A DNA stretch of 64,000 nt from Primulina eburnea (taxonomy: Eukaryota; Streptophyta; Magnoliopsida; Lamiales; Gesneriaceae): NCBI RefSeq assembly GCF_022965805.1, contig NC_133115.1, positions 29,999,321 through 30,063,320 of the forward strand, read 5' to 3'. The position numbers and the translations under genes were made by a program. The notes under the pieces are model-generated. The model saw only the letters and a program-made list of their open reading frames with translations, was not told the origin of the DNA and did not search any database. Below, piece after piece: positions 34,211 to 45,747 of the stretch (position 1 is its first letter; each line of letters opens with the position of its first letter).

Positions 34211-35361
34211 CACCTACTCAAATCCTGCCAAGAACCATCGGGATGGCAATGGGACCAATTATTGACATGCGTCATCGTGCCATCTATTTCCCATACCACC
34301 GTTCAGCTATCAAAGTTTTTTTTTTTCCTAATCGTATATTTGTTATATTTGGATTTCGAATTTATATTTCGTCTTAAATTTGAGACACGAAGATTTTTTA
34401 TTTATATAAATACGTGTGTGTTATAATATGGACGCATATATTCAAATAATGATAGATAAATGAGCGGATAGATCCCTCCCTAGCTAGCGCTTGCAGTAGG
34501 TGGTGGTCCTAGCTAGCCATCTTAACTTGTAGACTTTTGCTCCGTAATGGATGTCTGAATCGGTGAAACAGGTTAATATTTTATCGATATTTATAAGTTT
34601 AATTCTTTCTATTAGAATTTTTTCGGACGAACTTGTTGGACAAAATTTGTTTACTGTTATCAATACATGCATTAGTGTGATTTGCAGGATATTGTGTCAT
34701 CTCAAAGATTTACCTAGTGCCCTGCAAATTCAAGCGATTGCGGGTTTCATCTTTAAAAAACAAAACAGAAAAAGAAGAAACAAAAAAAAATATTAAATAT
34801 GACATATAATTGCATTAAAATAAGCTTATAATCACATCTTTAAATATATACTAGCTACTCTGCACACGCGGTGCGTGTGTGTACAATTTTTTTTATAATT
34901 ATTTATGGACTAAAATGAAATTTGACAAATTATCGAGATATTAAAGTGCTATTTGAATAATTGTAATAAAAAAAATAAAAACAAAAATGTTTTTTGAAAT
35001 TAAAAAAAAAAAACAAAAATGTAATTTTGATATCAAATAGGGGCAAAATAGGGAAACCAAAAAACAGACCAAAGACACTAAAAACAGTTATTCTAATATG
35101 CTTAAACTTAATAAATAGTAAAAGATGTTGTTAATCGGTAAAAAAGTAAAAACTTCACACACACAAAACAGACTTCCCCGGGGTTTGCATGCGGCCGCTG
35201 GAACTTCACCTTTCTAATATTTTATACTACCTTTCCGCATTTGTTATTTGGCTTCATCAAACTTTACAAATGTAGAAGAATATTCAATGTAGTGGTTCTT
35301 TAACCCCATCAAAGCTCATTTTATTTAATAATGATTCGTTTATTATTAAATAATAAATCTT
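34211..35361. other. Gene-free stretch with one Helitron end
   Basis: No gene is supported. It contains the minus-strand Helitron terminus at 34851 and a small GC-rich island at 35176-35198. Confidence 0.5.
34851..34879 (-). mobile_element. 3' terminus of a minus-strand Helitron
   Basis: Read on the minus strand, a hairpin of two 7-bp arms (plus-strand 34863-34869 and 34873-34879, CACACGC / GCGTGTG) with a 3-base loop is followed after eight bases by CTAG (34854-34851) and then T. Stem and loop sizes match those of the Helitron 2 end. The element would extend to the right; its 5' end was not found. Confidence 0.6.
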
Positions 35362-35530
35362 TTGTGTGACAATTTTACGGATTTTTATTTGTGTGACGAA
35401 TCAATCTAGTCCTGATTTACAATAAAAAATAATATTTTGGCATAAAAAATAATATTTTTTCGCGAGTGATCCAAATAGAATATATGTCTCACATAATTGA
35501 CTCATGAGACCATCTCACTAAAGTTTTTAT
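35362..35530 (-). mobile_element. GAGAC-palindrome MITE, minus-strand copy
   Basis: A diverged copy with both AATAATATTTT-type words, GTGATCCAAATAGA, TATGTCTCACA and the end ATGAGACCATCTCACTAAAG. Confidence 0.65.
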
Positions 35531-35617
35531 TATTATTAATTGATACATAAACTATGGAAAATTATTTAACTTGTACAAGTTACCTAGAATTGATATGATT
35601 GAAATGGAAACGGCTAT

Positions 35618-36470
35618 TGTGAGGCTCGGAGTCAAAGAGGGCAAAGGGTGATCGTCGCTGTCATGAGGTTGCACGGACAATGAGCGGCTCTTGGTAGGCT
35701 TTTAGGCGAAGAAAACATGAATGAACCGATCTTACACCAGAATGAGAGTGACTCTAAAACTGTTCAGATATGAGACTGTGCAGTTGAGGAGGGCTTAAAA
35801 GATTTGATATGTAATACTTATATCAAGAAAGTGAATCTTCTTTTCGGTAGATCATCATATAAGAACTCCAAATTTAAGCGTGCTTGAATTGGGGCAATTC
35901 TGGATGGGTGACCCACTGAAAAGTTTTCCTAAGATACGTTTGAGTGAGGATATAAGCACGCTGGAAAGACTCGTCTTGGTACAGTGATGACAGTCATCAA
36001 ATCTGAGCGTTACAGTTGGTATCAGAGCCGACCTCTTTTAGTACGGTGTGGTTCGGAGACGAACCAAGCTGAAGCAGGTGGGCATGTGAGGCCCGAGACC
36101 AAAAAGGGCGGGGAGTGATCGTCAGCGCCATTAGGTTGCACGGACAATGAGCGGCTCTTTGCAGGCTTCTAGGCGAAAAGAACATGAATGAACCGATCTT
36201 ACACCGGAAGGAGATGAATTCCAAAACTGTTCAGGTATGAGACTGTGCAGTTGATAATAGCTTAAAAGATTTGATTATCAAGAAGGTGCATCTTTTTTTT
36301 CGATAGCTTACCACATAAGAACTCCAAAATTAAACATTCTTGAATTGAGGCAATTTTGGGATATGTATCCTTGTGAAGTTTTACTAAGGTGCATGTAAAT
36401 GAGGACATAAACACACTAGAAAAACTAATGTTGATATAGTGAAGACAATCGTTGAATTTTGGAAGTTACA
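35618..36470 (+). mobile_element. Cassandra TRIM with 5S rRNA-like LTRs
   Basis: The LTRs are 35618-36014 (397 bp, TGTGAGGCTC...GCGTTACA) and 36085-36470 (386 bp, TGTGAGGCCC...AAGTTACA). Between them is a 70-bp interior starting with the initiator-Met primer site TGGTATCAGAGCC (36017-36029). LTR1 contains a 5S-like block: AGAACTCCAAATTTAAGCG then TGCTTGAATTGGGG (box A region, about 35861-35894) and TGGATGGGTGACCC (box C region, 35901-35914). This is the defining mark of Cassandra elements, in which the block is known to act as a pol III promoter. The 5S block of LTR2 is much more worn. There is no coding capacity. The TSD is unclear (GCTAT / ATTAT). Confidence 0.9.
35846..35925 (+). promoter_or_regulatory. 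5S-derived pol III promoter-like block in Cassandra LTR1
   Basis: The block is collinear with the internal control region of plant 5S rRNA: AGAACTCC, TTAAGCGTGCTTG (box A) and GGATGGGTGACC (box C). It is too diverged and too short to be a 5S gene. Activity is inferred from the element family. Confidence 0.7.
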
Positions 36471-36864
36471 ATTATTTTTTATATATATAAATCCTTAAAG
36501 AAATATTCGATAGCACAACAAGCGTTTGGTGATTAAAAAAATATCTATTTAGAATATAGTTCACGTTGAGTATGTGAAAGTGTGGATAAACATATTATTA
36601 TAGAAAAATAAAAAATATTATAGTATAATACACTGTATACTTTTCCAAGTGACAATTTTGTGGTAGGTAAAATTCGTTAGTTCACAAGAACGCCACCGCA
36701 CCGAATGGCACGGTTCGAAGGCAACGTCACCGCAGGTAGAAGGGAAATGCTAATCCCACGCAACTGTGCTGAAATATAAGGAAAGCCCCGCTGTGATTTC
36801 GACACGTGTTATGTGATGGTGACAATAAAAAGGCCGATGTGGGCACATACGGCTTAGGATCTCA

Positions 36865-38350
36865 GGGTTTTTTTTAAAAATATAATATTTTTAAAAGTTA
36901 TTTATTAAAATATAACAGATTTAAAAGTTTGACAAAAATATAGTAATCCGGAGGTTGGATTTCCGGATTCAGAATCCGCAGAACGGATTCTCCATCGGCG
37001 ACGGTTTAACCAAAACCGTCGCTATTAGCGACGGTATTTCAAACACCGTCGCTGAGGCATGGCGAAGAAGAGTAGCACCTGGTGGTACAGATGGGTCCGT
37101 GTCTTTTTTTTTTTTATATATAACAATTCAGTGATTCTCTTTCCCTTATAAATTGCGTCGATTGTGTGCTTAACGGAATTTTTAATTTGATTTGATAGTT
37201 TTCTGTCGCATATCAATTTATCTCATCCTTCAGCTCAAAATATATTTTAATTTCTCAAAAAATAAAATAACGATATTTCACATATAAATTTAATTCCATA
37301 ACAATAATATATTAAATTTAAAATCTGCTATATTTTACTTGTATGAAATAACCTGTAAAAGTTAAGCTTTATTACAAAAACAAAAATTATAAAACAATAT
37401 TAATTCAATAATAATAAAATTGATGAATTAAAGAATTTTATTCAATCACAATCACAAAGTTATAATTTATTTCACATAATAATATATTACAAAGACATTG
37501 GCCGTACACATATTTAATCAAAATTACAAAATTAATATTATATTAATATAAAAAATAAAAAATAAAATAAAATTATAATAATAGTATAATGTAACTGAAA
37601 AATTTATAATTCACGTAATACAACATAAATAATATAATTAAAATATAACAAATTATTAAAATTACTTTTTCAAATGTGATATTATGAAATTTGTAATTAT
37701 ATCAGCTACCGGAGTTTAACATCTGCAATAAATTACAAACATTATCAGAAATAATATACAAAAAACAATTAAATGTAGAAAGAAAAAACAGAAATTCGAA
37801 TTAGTCTTGGTGCAATTCTCCGAAATTCTGATACTCAACACAATTCTCAAAAATCAAATTCTGAATTACTGAGAGTCGGCGCAATTCCCTCAAATTCTGA
37901 TATGCGACAGAAAACTATCAAATCAAATTAAGAATTCCGTTAAGCACACGATCGACGCAATTTATAAGGGAAAGAGAATCACTGAATTTTTATATAAAAA
38001 AAGACACGGACCGAAAAAAAAAAACTGCTCAAAAAGAGTGTCGAAACTGAAAAGTTGAGCTGAAGGATGAGATGAATTCGTCAAATACGTGCAATTTATA
38101 GGCATGAGAACGCGAGTAGGAAGAAAATCCTTGCCTTACAAAACCGTCGCAATTTGCGACGGTTTTTGGAATACCGTCGCTATTAGCGACGGTTTTGGTT
38201 AAACCGTCGCCGACGGAAAATCCGTGTCAGTCTACTGCGGATTCTGAATCCGGAAATCCAACCTCCGGATTATTATATTTTTGTAAAACTTTTAAATCTG
38301 CTATATTTTAATAAATAACTTTTAAAAATATTATATTTTTAAAAAAAACC
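36865..38350. mobile_element. Mutator-like non-autonomous element with long inverted arms
   Basis: Ends GGGTTTTTTTTAAAAATATA and its inverted match ending AAAAAAAACCC are flanked by a perfect 10-bp duplication TAGGATCTCA (36855-36864, 38351-38360; nine of these would be the usual MULE TSD). Inverted similarity runs deep into the element: the CCGGAGGTTGGATTTCCGG block, GCGACGGTTTAACCAAAACC, and a piece containing TTTGATAGTTTTCTGTCGCA all recur inverted near 37900-38270. An AT-rich centre separates the arms. No transposase is present. Confidence 0.8.
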
Positions 38351-38360
38351 CTAGGATCTC

Positions 38361-38690
38361 AAGCCTGTCCCCCATTAGAATGTGTGGTGTCTCAAGATTA
38401 GCATTTATTTATTTAAAATTTTAAATGAGATAAAAATGTGTTGTTACTATATAAATAAATACATATATTATATGTGGATTTTTCTTTCTGTATTTTATAT
38501 ACTATATCATGTTTTCAATATCACGGGATAAGAAATTTAAATGAAATTTCCATTTGTGTTGAAGTAAAAGAGAGATGGAAATCAAGGATCAATTAGCTGC
38601 ATAAGATTATTAAATGAAATGAATGAGCTTAATTATTTTAAGCTTTAATATTTGGTTGAAGAATCATTAATAATGATGTTATCCGGATGA
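38361..38690. other. Gene-free AT-rich stretch
   Basis: Nothing is recognised between the Mutator-like element and the LTR fragment that follows. Confidence 0.5.
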
Positions 38691-39290
38691 ATCGAGTACG
38701 ATATAAGTGGACAATTCACCGGATAATGAAGATAATTTTGTGTTTAGGAAATTTAAGCAAGAATAATGGCTTCAGTTGAGACCTATAAACAAGAAAAGAA
38801 CTTGTGAATGGGTGCCGGAGGAGTGTCTGACATAGCCACTCCGATATTAAAGTCAGCATGTTTGAAAAATTAAGAACACAAGTAATATATGTGTATGCTT
38901 GAGAGTCAAAAATCCAGAATCCGTAAATAAGAAGTATACCTGCTATTTATAGTAGTAAATATCATCATTACCTAGTTTTCAATGCCACCTGCTAAGTATG
39001 ACAAGTCGGCTGTCCATATTTTTTGCTTATGATGACTTCTAAAACACGTCAAGCCCACGTTGCTCTGACAGATTAGACAACACATACCAATCACACTCGA
39101 GTGTGGTACAGTTCTCGAGATAGCTCGGGTGGTAAGGTACCCGATAGTTTGTATGAGAGCTCGGACTCTTGATTGCCAAGAAAGAGGATAAATGCCCAGT
39201 TGATGAAGATAGTTTTTGACATATAGGCTCTGATTTGCGACCCGAATCTTTATGGGGTATCAAATAATATTTGTACAACATGGAAATAAA
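38691..39290 (-). mobile_element. LTR fragment of a Ty3-type retrotransposon
   Basis: On the minus strand a TATA box CTATAAATAGCAGG (about 38965-38952) is followed by CTGACTTTAATATCGGAGTG (near 38860) and GACACTCCTCCGGCACCCAT (near 38820). I know this order from plant Ty3/gypsy LTRs (Tat-like), where such a leader follows the TATA box. LTR ends and internal coding were not found. Confidence 0.5.
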
Positions 39291-39757
39291 CTATTATATT
39301 TTTAAAAAGAGTTGATATCCAACTACCATTAAAAGGTGAAATATAGGGTATTTTGGCCATTTAATTAATTTTAAAGATAAGATAGAGTGTAAATAACAAT
39401 TTTCTTCCATAATTATGGAGTCAAAACAATTCATTGTACTTGTAAAATTATTTTTATTACATACTATTACCTGTCTTCACGAAATAATTCTCATAACTGA
39501 ATACTATATAAGCAAAAGTCGAGTTGTTTGGCCAATGTTCTTCCTAGCATAAGCTCTTTTTATATTAGGATATATTCTCTTATTATGTTTAATTTTTCGG
39601 TACATTTGATGCAATTTTGGACTTTTTAAAATATTACGCCTTTGATATTACGAAATTTAAATCCACAACATATGATTAAATATCTTTATATATTTTAAAA
39701 TATATATTTATATAGTTACAACTTTTTTCAGGCTGAAAATAAAATCTTGATTTTTAA

Positions 39758-39825
<68 letters not shown>

Positions 39826-40195
39826 CACACACAAAGCCAAACAGGGAAAATGGGAAATATAAAAATCTTTAAAATGCCCGGCAAAATTACACAAGCTGGT
39901 TAGATCTCCAAACTACATTTTTTCCCCCGAAGAAAAGAGTGCCTCCCCCAAGAAATTCTACAAACATTTCTCAATAATCAGATTCTCAAAATCCGGGACT
40001 CCTTTCATAGATTTGGTCAAATACTTGCACTTTTCCCTTATTTAGCTCATTATTTCAATATAATCCTTATACTTATTACTACATTAAAAAAACATCAAAC
40101 ATGATTAAATTCCATCGGTGACGAGGGTACTTGGGAGTATACATGCTTTGTAGTTTTATTTTATTCTTGGAATATTTAGTGGAAAGTGAGTGGCA
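39291..40195. other. Upstream region of the pectin acetylesterase gene
   Basis: No gene is seen. A (TA)n(CA)n microsatellite lies at about 39761-39832. Pyrimidine-rich sequence close to the start codon may be promoter or leader; no clear TATA box was chosen. Confidence 0.5.
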
Positions 40196-43100
40196 ATGGC
40201 GAACTGGATGGGATTTTGGGTTGTGATTTTTATTGGGATAGTTTCGATCAAATGGGGTGTTGAAAGTTTCGAATTTGACGAGGTTTTTAGGAAGAATAGA
40301 ACAAGATTTTCGTTCTTGGAGTCCATTTCTTACTTGGACACCATATATGGAGTGTCTGCTGCAGCTCCTCCAGCCAATGCTCTCATGGTGGGTCTCACTC
40401 TTATTCAAGGAGCTGCTTCTAAAGGGGCTGGTATATCTTTCCTTTTCCAAAGGCTCTCTAAATCTAGGATTTTGGTTCTCTTCTCTTTCAAGATTCATTT
40501 TTTGTAGCAAAATTGTCGAGGGAATTGAGTTTCTTCCACTGTTTTGAGGTTTAATCATACTTTCCAATGTGTTACTTTGCACTGAATTTCTGTAAAGATT
40601 ATGATTAGATTTCTGGGGATTTCTGTTCTTTTCTTTTCTATTCTCATGATCTTTATTTCAAACCTGTTTTTGGCATTGTATACGTTTTGTTTGTTTAGTT
40701 TAACTTTTGGTTTAGTTTTTCCTCTCAGGATTCTCCTTCTGCACCGTAATGGATCTCCAATCTTATGTTCTATTTCTAGTTCGTTAATTTTTTTGATGAT
40801 TTTTTAAATTTAGACTTTTGTTCTGAAAAAAAAATATATTATATTATAGTTGTCTTCTCTACTGTAATAATTCATTTTCCACTTGTTGAATGCATAATTC
40901 ATGGAGTGAATTAATTGAGAGGCTTTTGTTGTATAGCTATGACGTTACTTTACAACTGTTATGGCTAATGAGTCCATCAATAAGAGTTTGTTACGCAGTT
41001 GATTATGCCGAGCTGTCTTTTCTGGTAGCTATAATTAGAACTCACATGCCATGAAAAAATACTTTATGGTTGATGGATTTAAACTTTAATGCTTGAAAAT
41101 GAAAGTTTTTTTTTGGTACAATTTGGGGAGGTTTTTTTTAATTGTCTCCAGGTTCAAATCCTTGGCCTGTCCCACAGTAGCGTGGAATGGACAGTTTTTC
41201 AAGGAAGTATAGCAAGATTTTGTTACTTTTGAGTGTAACAGTTTTCATTATTTGCAACTCATTTCAGTATGTTTGGATGGTACTCTACCTGGCTATCACT
41301 TGCATGGTGGATTTGGAACTGGAGCAAACAGTTGGCTTATCCAGTTGGAGGTTTGTACACAAAGCTTTGAAAATCGTCATTTTCTTGATTGAGTTCAATA
41401 TCTATCAGGTTTTTTCATGATTTTTGAGTTTGGTGTAAATTTATGAACTTGTGTTAAACAAAATACATTTTTATCCCTTTTGAATTTAAATTCTTTTGTT
41501 TATTCGGGCTTCAATGGGTGGCCATATTCCGTGTCCATTTATGAATCACTGATTTTCCAGGGTTGTTGCACTGAGATTATTTTCCTATCTGAGCTAATGG
41601 GTAATTTTGAGTAACCAGGCATTCAAGATGATACGTACTGTTTTTGTTTTCTATTATGAGACCTTATCTTTGAGACTTGTGTCAGGGTGGAGGGTGGTGC
41701 AACACTATAAGATCCTGTGTTTTCCGTAAAACCACACGTCGTGGATCATCCAAATACTTTGAGAAAGAACTTCCTTTTACAGGGATACTAAGCAACAAGG
41801 CTCAGGAAAATCCAGGTTCAATACAGAGAAACTTGTTAATTTTGTCAATCACATTCTCATCTTGATTGCTTTATCATTTATATGATCTTAATATTCAACT
41901 TGCAGATTTTTTTAACTGGAACAGAGTAAAGATACGATATTGCGATGGGGCCTCCTTTGCCGGTGATGGTGAAAACAAGGTACATGCCATTTTTAGCCAT
42001 GACATTCTATCTATTATTTAATTGTAAATCTGTGTTTCCTGCACAATTACTAGCTATTGTTCTATGGGTTTTTGTTGGCATCTTTCAAATTTCCGGACCC
42101 AAAAGCCCATACAAGCAAGAGTTTGCACAATTACCCCCAACTGCCAAATGATTTGTATCTCCCTCATTTTATGAGAATGATTAGTAATCGAAGTTTCCCA
42201 GAAAATATATCGCATACAAACTTATAAAAGCCCACATGCAAATGCAATGTGACGCGAGATATGCGACATGTGTATCACACATTTGGTGCGTATTCTATGT
42301 TTTAATGGAAATACTTTACCTACTGATCTGATTAGTGTTCAAGACTTCAAGCTTCCAAAATGTATTTCATCTATTAAAAAAAAGCATGTTAGTGCAGGCT
42401 GCAGCATTGCAGTTCAGAGGACAACGTATATGGCAAGCAGCAATTGAAGAGCTGATGTCGAAAGGAATGCGTAATGCTGACCATGTAATCAAATTAGAAT
42501 GCTACTTCTTTTAATTAAAAGTCACTCTGCATGTCTAAATTTACTTAACAACAAATTCTGATAATGAAATTAAAATCTGACATTTAAAACTGTCAATATA
42601 ATTTCAACTCAAAAATCCATGCTGATTTTATGCTTTAATATTTTTAAAATTCTTTTCAGGCACTTCTTTCCGGTTGCTCTGCGGGTGGTTTAGCTTCTAT
42701 ATTGCATTGTGACGAGTTTCGAGATTTTTTTCCAGCAAGTACAAAAGTGAAATGTTTGAGCGATGCTGGATTGTTTATGGACGCGTAATTTCCAAATCTT
42801 AATACAACATTTCCTTTTCAGTAATTTTGTCGTATAATCTATCCACATTTTTTTCCTTCGCAGCACCGATGTATCTGGAGGACACACAATGCGAACTTTC
42901 TTTGGCGGTGTTGTTAGCTTACAGGTACTTGGATTAATCAAAGTTATGATTTAACATGTTCATGTAGCTGTAAATGTATCCCGAGTTTTTGAGTTAGATG
43001 GCGCTGAAGGATATTTTAGCCATGGATTATATCAACTGACACACTTTACTGCTGAGTGGTATTTCCTAGCCAGTGTTCTTTGAGATGCAACCAACTCTAT

Positions 43101-44539
43101 GTTGAAATGGGATAAAAGTATTTCTGTAGTCTTCGTTTTGAGAAGTCATTACAAGTTCGATATGTTACAGGGTGTTCAAAGCCACCTAGCTAGAACTTGT
43201 ACCAGCCACCTCGATCCAACATCAGTAAGATTTCAGTGCACGGTTTTTTTTCACAGCTCCATCATATTTATGTACCTCATCTAATTTCTCTCCAATTGTG
43301 CTGTTATATATTGCAGTGTTTCTTCCCTCAGAATTTAGTTGCAAACATCAAAACCCCTTTGTTCATTCTCAATGCTGCTTATGATTCATGGCAGGTAGGA
43401 AACTGTTTTAGTATTTTAGCTTCCTTTTTGAAAGCACAAAAATTATTGTCGGACCACCTTTCATGAGCTTCAACAGCTAGAAAAAGTTGTTTCAAATACT
43501 ATATTGGAGTTAGGGATCACATATCCACCAAAATCCATATATTTCATTTACTTGGGATTTGGAGCTTATGTCTAGATGTTTGTTGGTTAGCACCCGGCAG
43601 ATGTATATATATTTTTTGGTCTCCAACTTATAGATGGTGGACGTGTTAAAAACTATTGTTAGACTACTTTCTAAGAACTGGAACTTTTCGAAAAAAATCT
43701 TTTCGGACACTAATTTTTCAACAGGTTTGAATGACTCTATGTTACAAGGAGTGTAATATATGCAAATAAATTCTTCTTCTCATCTCGTATTCAGGTCCAA
43801 CAAAGCTTGGCTCCTCCATCAGCTGATCCAAGTGGGACGTGGCGCGAATGTAAAATGGACAATGAAAAATGTTCAGCAACACAGCTTCAATTTCTGCAAG
43901 GTGATTAATTCCACTTGTTGAATTTTATAAGCTATTAGTTTTCTCATGTTTGGAGCATTTCAAGTTCTCAATGGTTCTGCTTTGGATTAGGTTTTAGAAA
44001 TTCAATGCTGAATGCAATAAAAGGAGTGGAAAGGTTGAGTCAAAATGGCTTGTTCATAAATTCTTGTTTCGCCCACTGCCAATCCGAGAGGCAGGATACT
44101 TGGTTCGCAGATGACTCTCCGGTAATTGGGAATAAGGTATGTTTTCTCAAGAAACTACTTTGATTCCATTACTTAATTCAAATTAGTTACTTCTACATGC
44201 CTTCTGAAGGTTTTTGATTGTAAGACTCTTTCTCACATACAATGTGAAAGGAAAAAAGTTCACGCAAATTTTTAGTTATGGCTCGTATTTGTAAAGTAAA
44301 GATATAAGTATCGTGCTGGAGCAATAATTTTCTACACTGGCGCGACGTTCTAAAAATGCGGTGACGATGTTTGATAGTAAATACTAAATTTGATCGAGTT
44401 TGTTTAACTGGGCGATGATATTATTTTGCAGGCAATCGCCATTTCTGTTGGAGATTGGTATTTTGATCGTGGAAGTAGCAAGGCGATTGACTGCGCGTAT
44501 CCATGCGACAAAACATGTCACAACCTGGTATTCAATTGA
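40196..44539 (+). CDS. PAE: Pectin acetylesterase (CE13 family)
   Basis: A secreted or endomembrane enzyme that removes acetyl groups from cell-wall pectin. Twelve exons: 40196-40430, 41268-41350, 41686-41815, 41906-41979, 42398-42484, 42660-42784, 42864-42924, 43171-43224, 43317-43394, 43795-43900, 43991-44136, 44432-44539. All junctions are GT-AG and in frame, giving 428 aa, normal for plant PAEs. Residues 6-22 form a hydrophobic signal peptide or anchor. Family blocks are [19 protein letters not shown] (near 80-98), LEGGGWC (about 105-111), [12 protein letters not shown] and [10 protein letters not shown]. The catalytic triad by analogy with Notum/PAE is Ser210 (GCSAGG), Asp306 (AAYDSWQ) and His373 (CFAHCQ), all present, with many conserved cysteines. 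The chosen ATG precedes the hydrophobic segment; a GTG six bases upstream is not a plausible plant start. No break is seen. Confidence 0.95.
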
Positions 44540-44878
44540 ACCAGTAGTATTATTTAATACTTATACACCATTGTTGGTTTGATCAATTGATCATCAAATA
44601 TAACTAGTAATTTAAGCAGCCATTTGTTGCAAGGAAGAAAAATAAAAGAAAATTCTAAGGCAATAAATAGCCTATTCTGCTGTGAAATTATGTACCGCAT
44701 TGGACAACTTGGGCCATGTTTGGATCTTGGATTTTATTAAAGAAAACAGCTGTGAAACTCTAAAAGACATTTTATATTCATGCTCTTAGAAATATACTCA
44801 ATGTACCACATTTATTTTGCCATGGAAAAGCACTACATTATGTACGACATCTCAAGTTCAAGACCATAAGTTGAGAAA
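44540..44878. other. 3' flank of PAE
   Basis: Presumed 3' UTR and short spacer. No other feature is visible. Confidence 0.5.
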
Positions 44879-45740
44879 TGTCACGTCCCACGCTCGAGGC
44901 GTATCGACATTGTTTAACAAATAAAATTCGGAAACAACAAGCTTCGTAATAAATTATAAATCAATATGTTTCATACATAAATAACCATGTAATTAAATTT
45001 GTCTTTACAATGAAAATTTCATGATGAAATAAAAAAATTATCGAAATGTTATACCACTTGAAATCAACTAACGCTAATAGAATTAAAATAAGTAGAAAAT
45101 TGTGAATTATTCTTCATCACCCCAAACAATATCTACTCGTCTTCTTATAACTATTTTTCATTTTATCTGAAGAGAGTATGTAAGGAGTGAGTGTTTGGCA
45201 AAATATCCGGCAAACGAGAGCCGATTAAACACAATATATAACAACATTTATAAAAGAACAAATGCATACACACTTTTCGATATATATCATGATAACATAT
45301 CTTAAATAGATCATAATCGTATATCACTGAAATTTTATCTAATTTTCTCAAAGATTATACTGATCATTCCTAATTTTTATTAATCTATGAAGCGAGGCTA
45401 TGACACAATTATAATCCCACCGTGGTGGAATCACATCATATCATAATTTTCGGAATTCCTATCCACTTAAGATTTTGAATAATCACAGTGTTTAAGTAAT
45501 CCTACTAAAAAACGTATATACATAAAAAAAAAAAAATGTATGTTCAATCGATTTAAAACACATACTTATTTCGAAACCAATAAGCCCACTTATATTGCTT
45601 AACAAGATTTTGGCTGCTTCTTGAAATTCGAACTTGGAGATATTTCTCCAGTGCTTAGCCTATTGCTCGCCTATTCTTTGCTCGAAACTCTGTGTGTGCT
45701 ATGCTGAAACTTTCAAAATTTGTGGTTTAAATTTTGAATG
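44879..45740 (-). mobile_element. Partial LTR, minus orientation
   Basis: It starts at 44879 with TGTCACGTCCCACGCTCGAG, the inverted form of the end shared by the plus-strand LTRs at 45748, 55675 and 62138 (GGGGCGTGACA preceded by TTGTTAAACAAYGCCGG). Further matches on the minus strand include ATTGTAAAGACAAA, TACGAAGCTTGTTGTT and CACTCACTCCTTACA. The far end near 45740 is not clearly TG...CA, so it is probably truncated or very worn. Confidence 0.6.
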
Positions 45741-45747
45741 GCTTGAA

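Noticed and set aside
35176..35198. CCCCGGGG ... GCATGC ... GCGGCCGC cluster, looking like a cloning polylinker
   Set aside because: Both sides continue as ordinary plant repeat sequence with no vector sequence, so a chance GC-rich island is more likely than contamination.
35846..35925. A 5S rRNA gene
   Set aside because: Only the internal control region is similar, it is highly diverged, and it lies within an LTR with a primer site and a second LTR. It is Cassandra.
35997..36224. 75-codon minus-strand frame
   Set aside because: It lies over the Cassandra interior and the start of LTR2; no independent support.
40190..40195. GTG start two codons upstream of the PAE ATG
   Set aside because: Plant nuclear genes rarely start at GTG, and the ATG at 40196 gives a normal signal peptide.
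40079..40582. 167-codon minus-strand frame
   Set aside because: It overlaps PAE exon 1 in antisense; no family is recognised and the composition fits a shadow frame.
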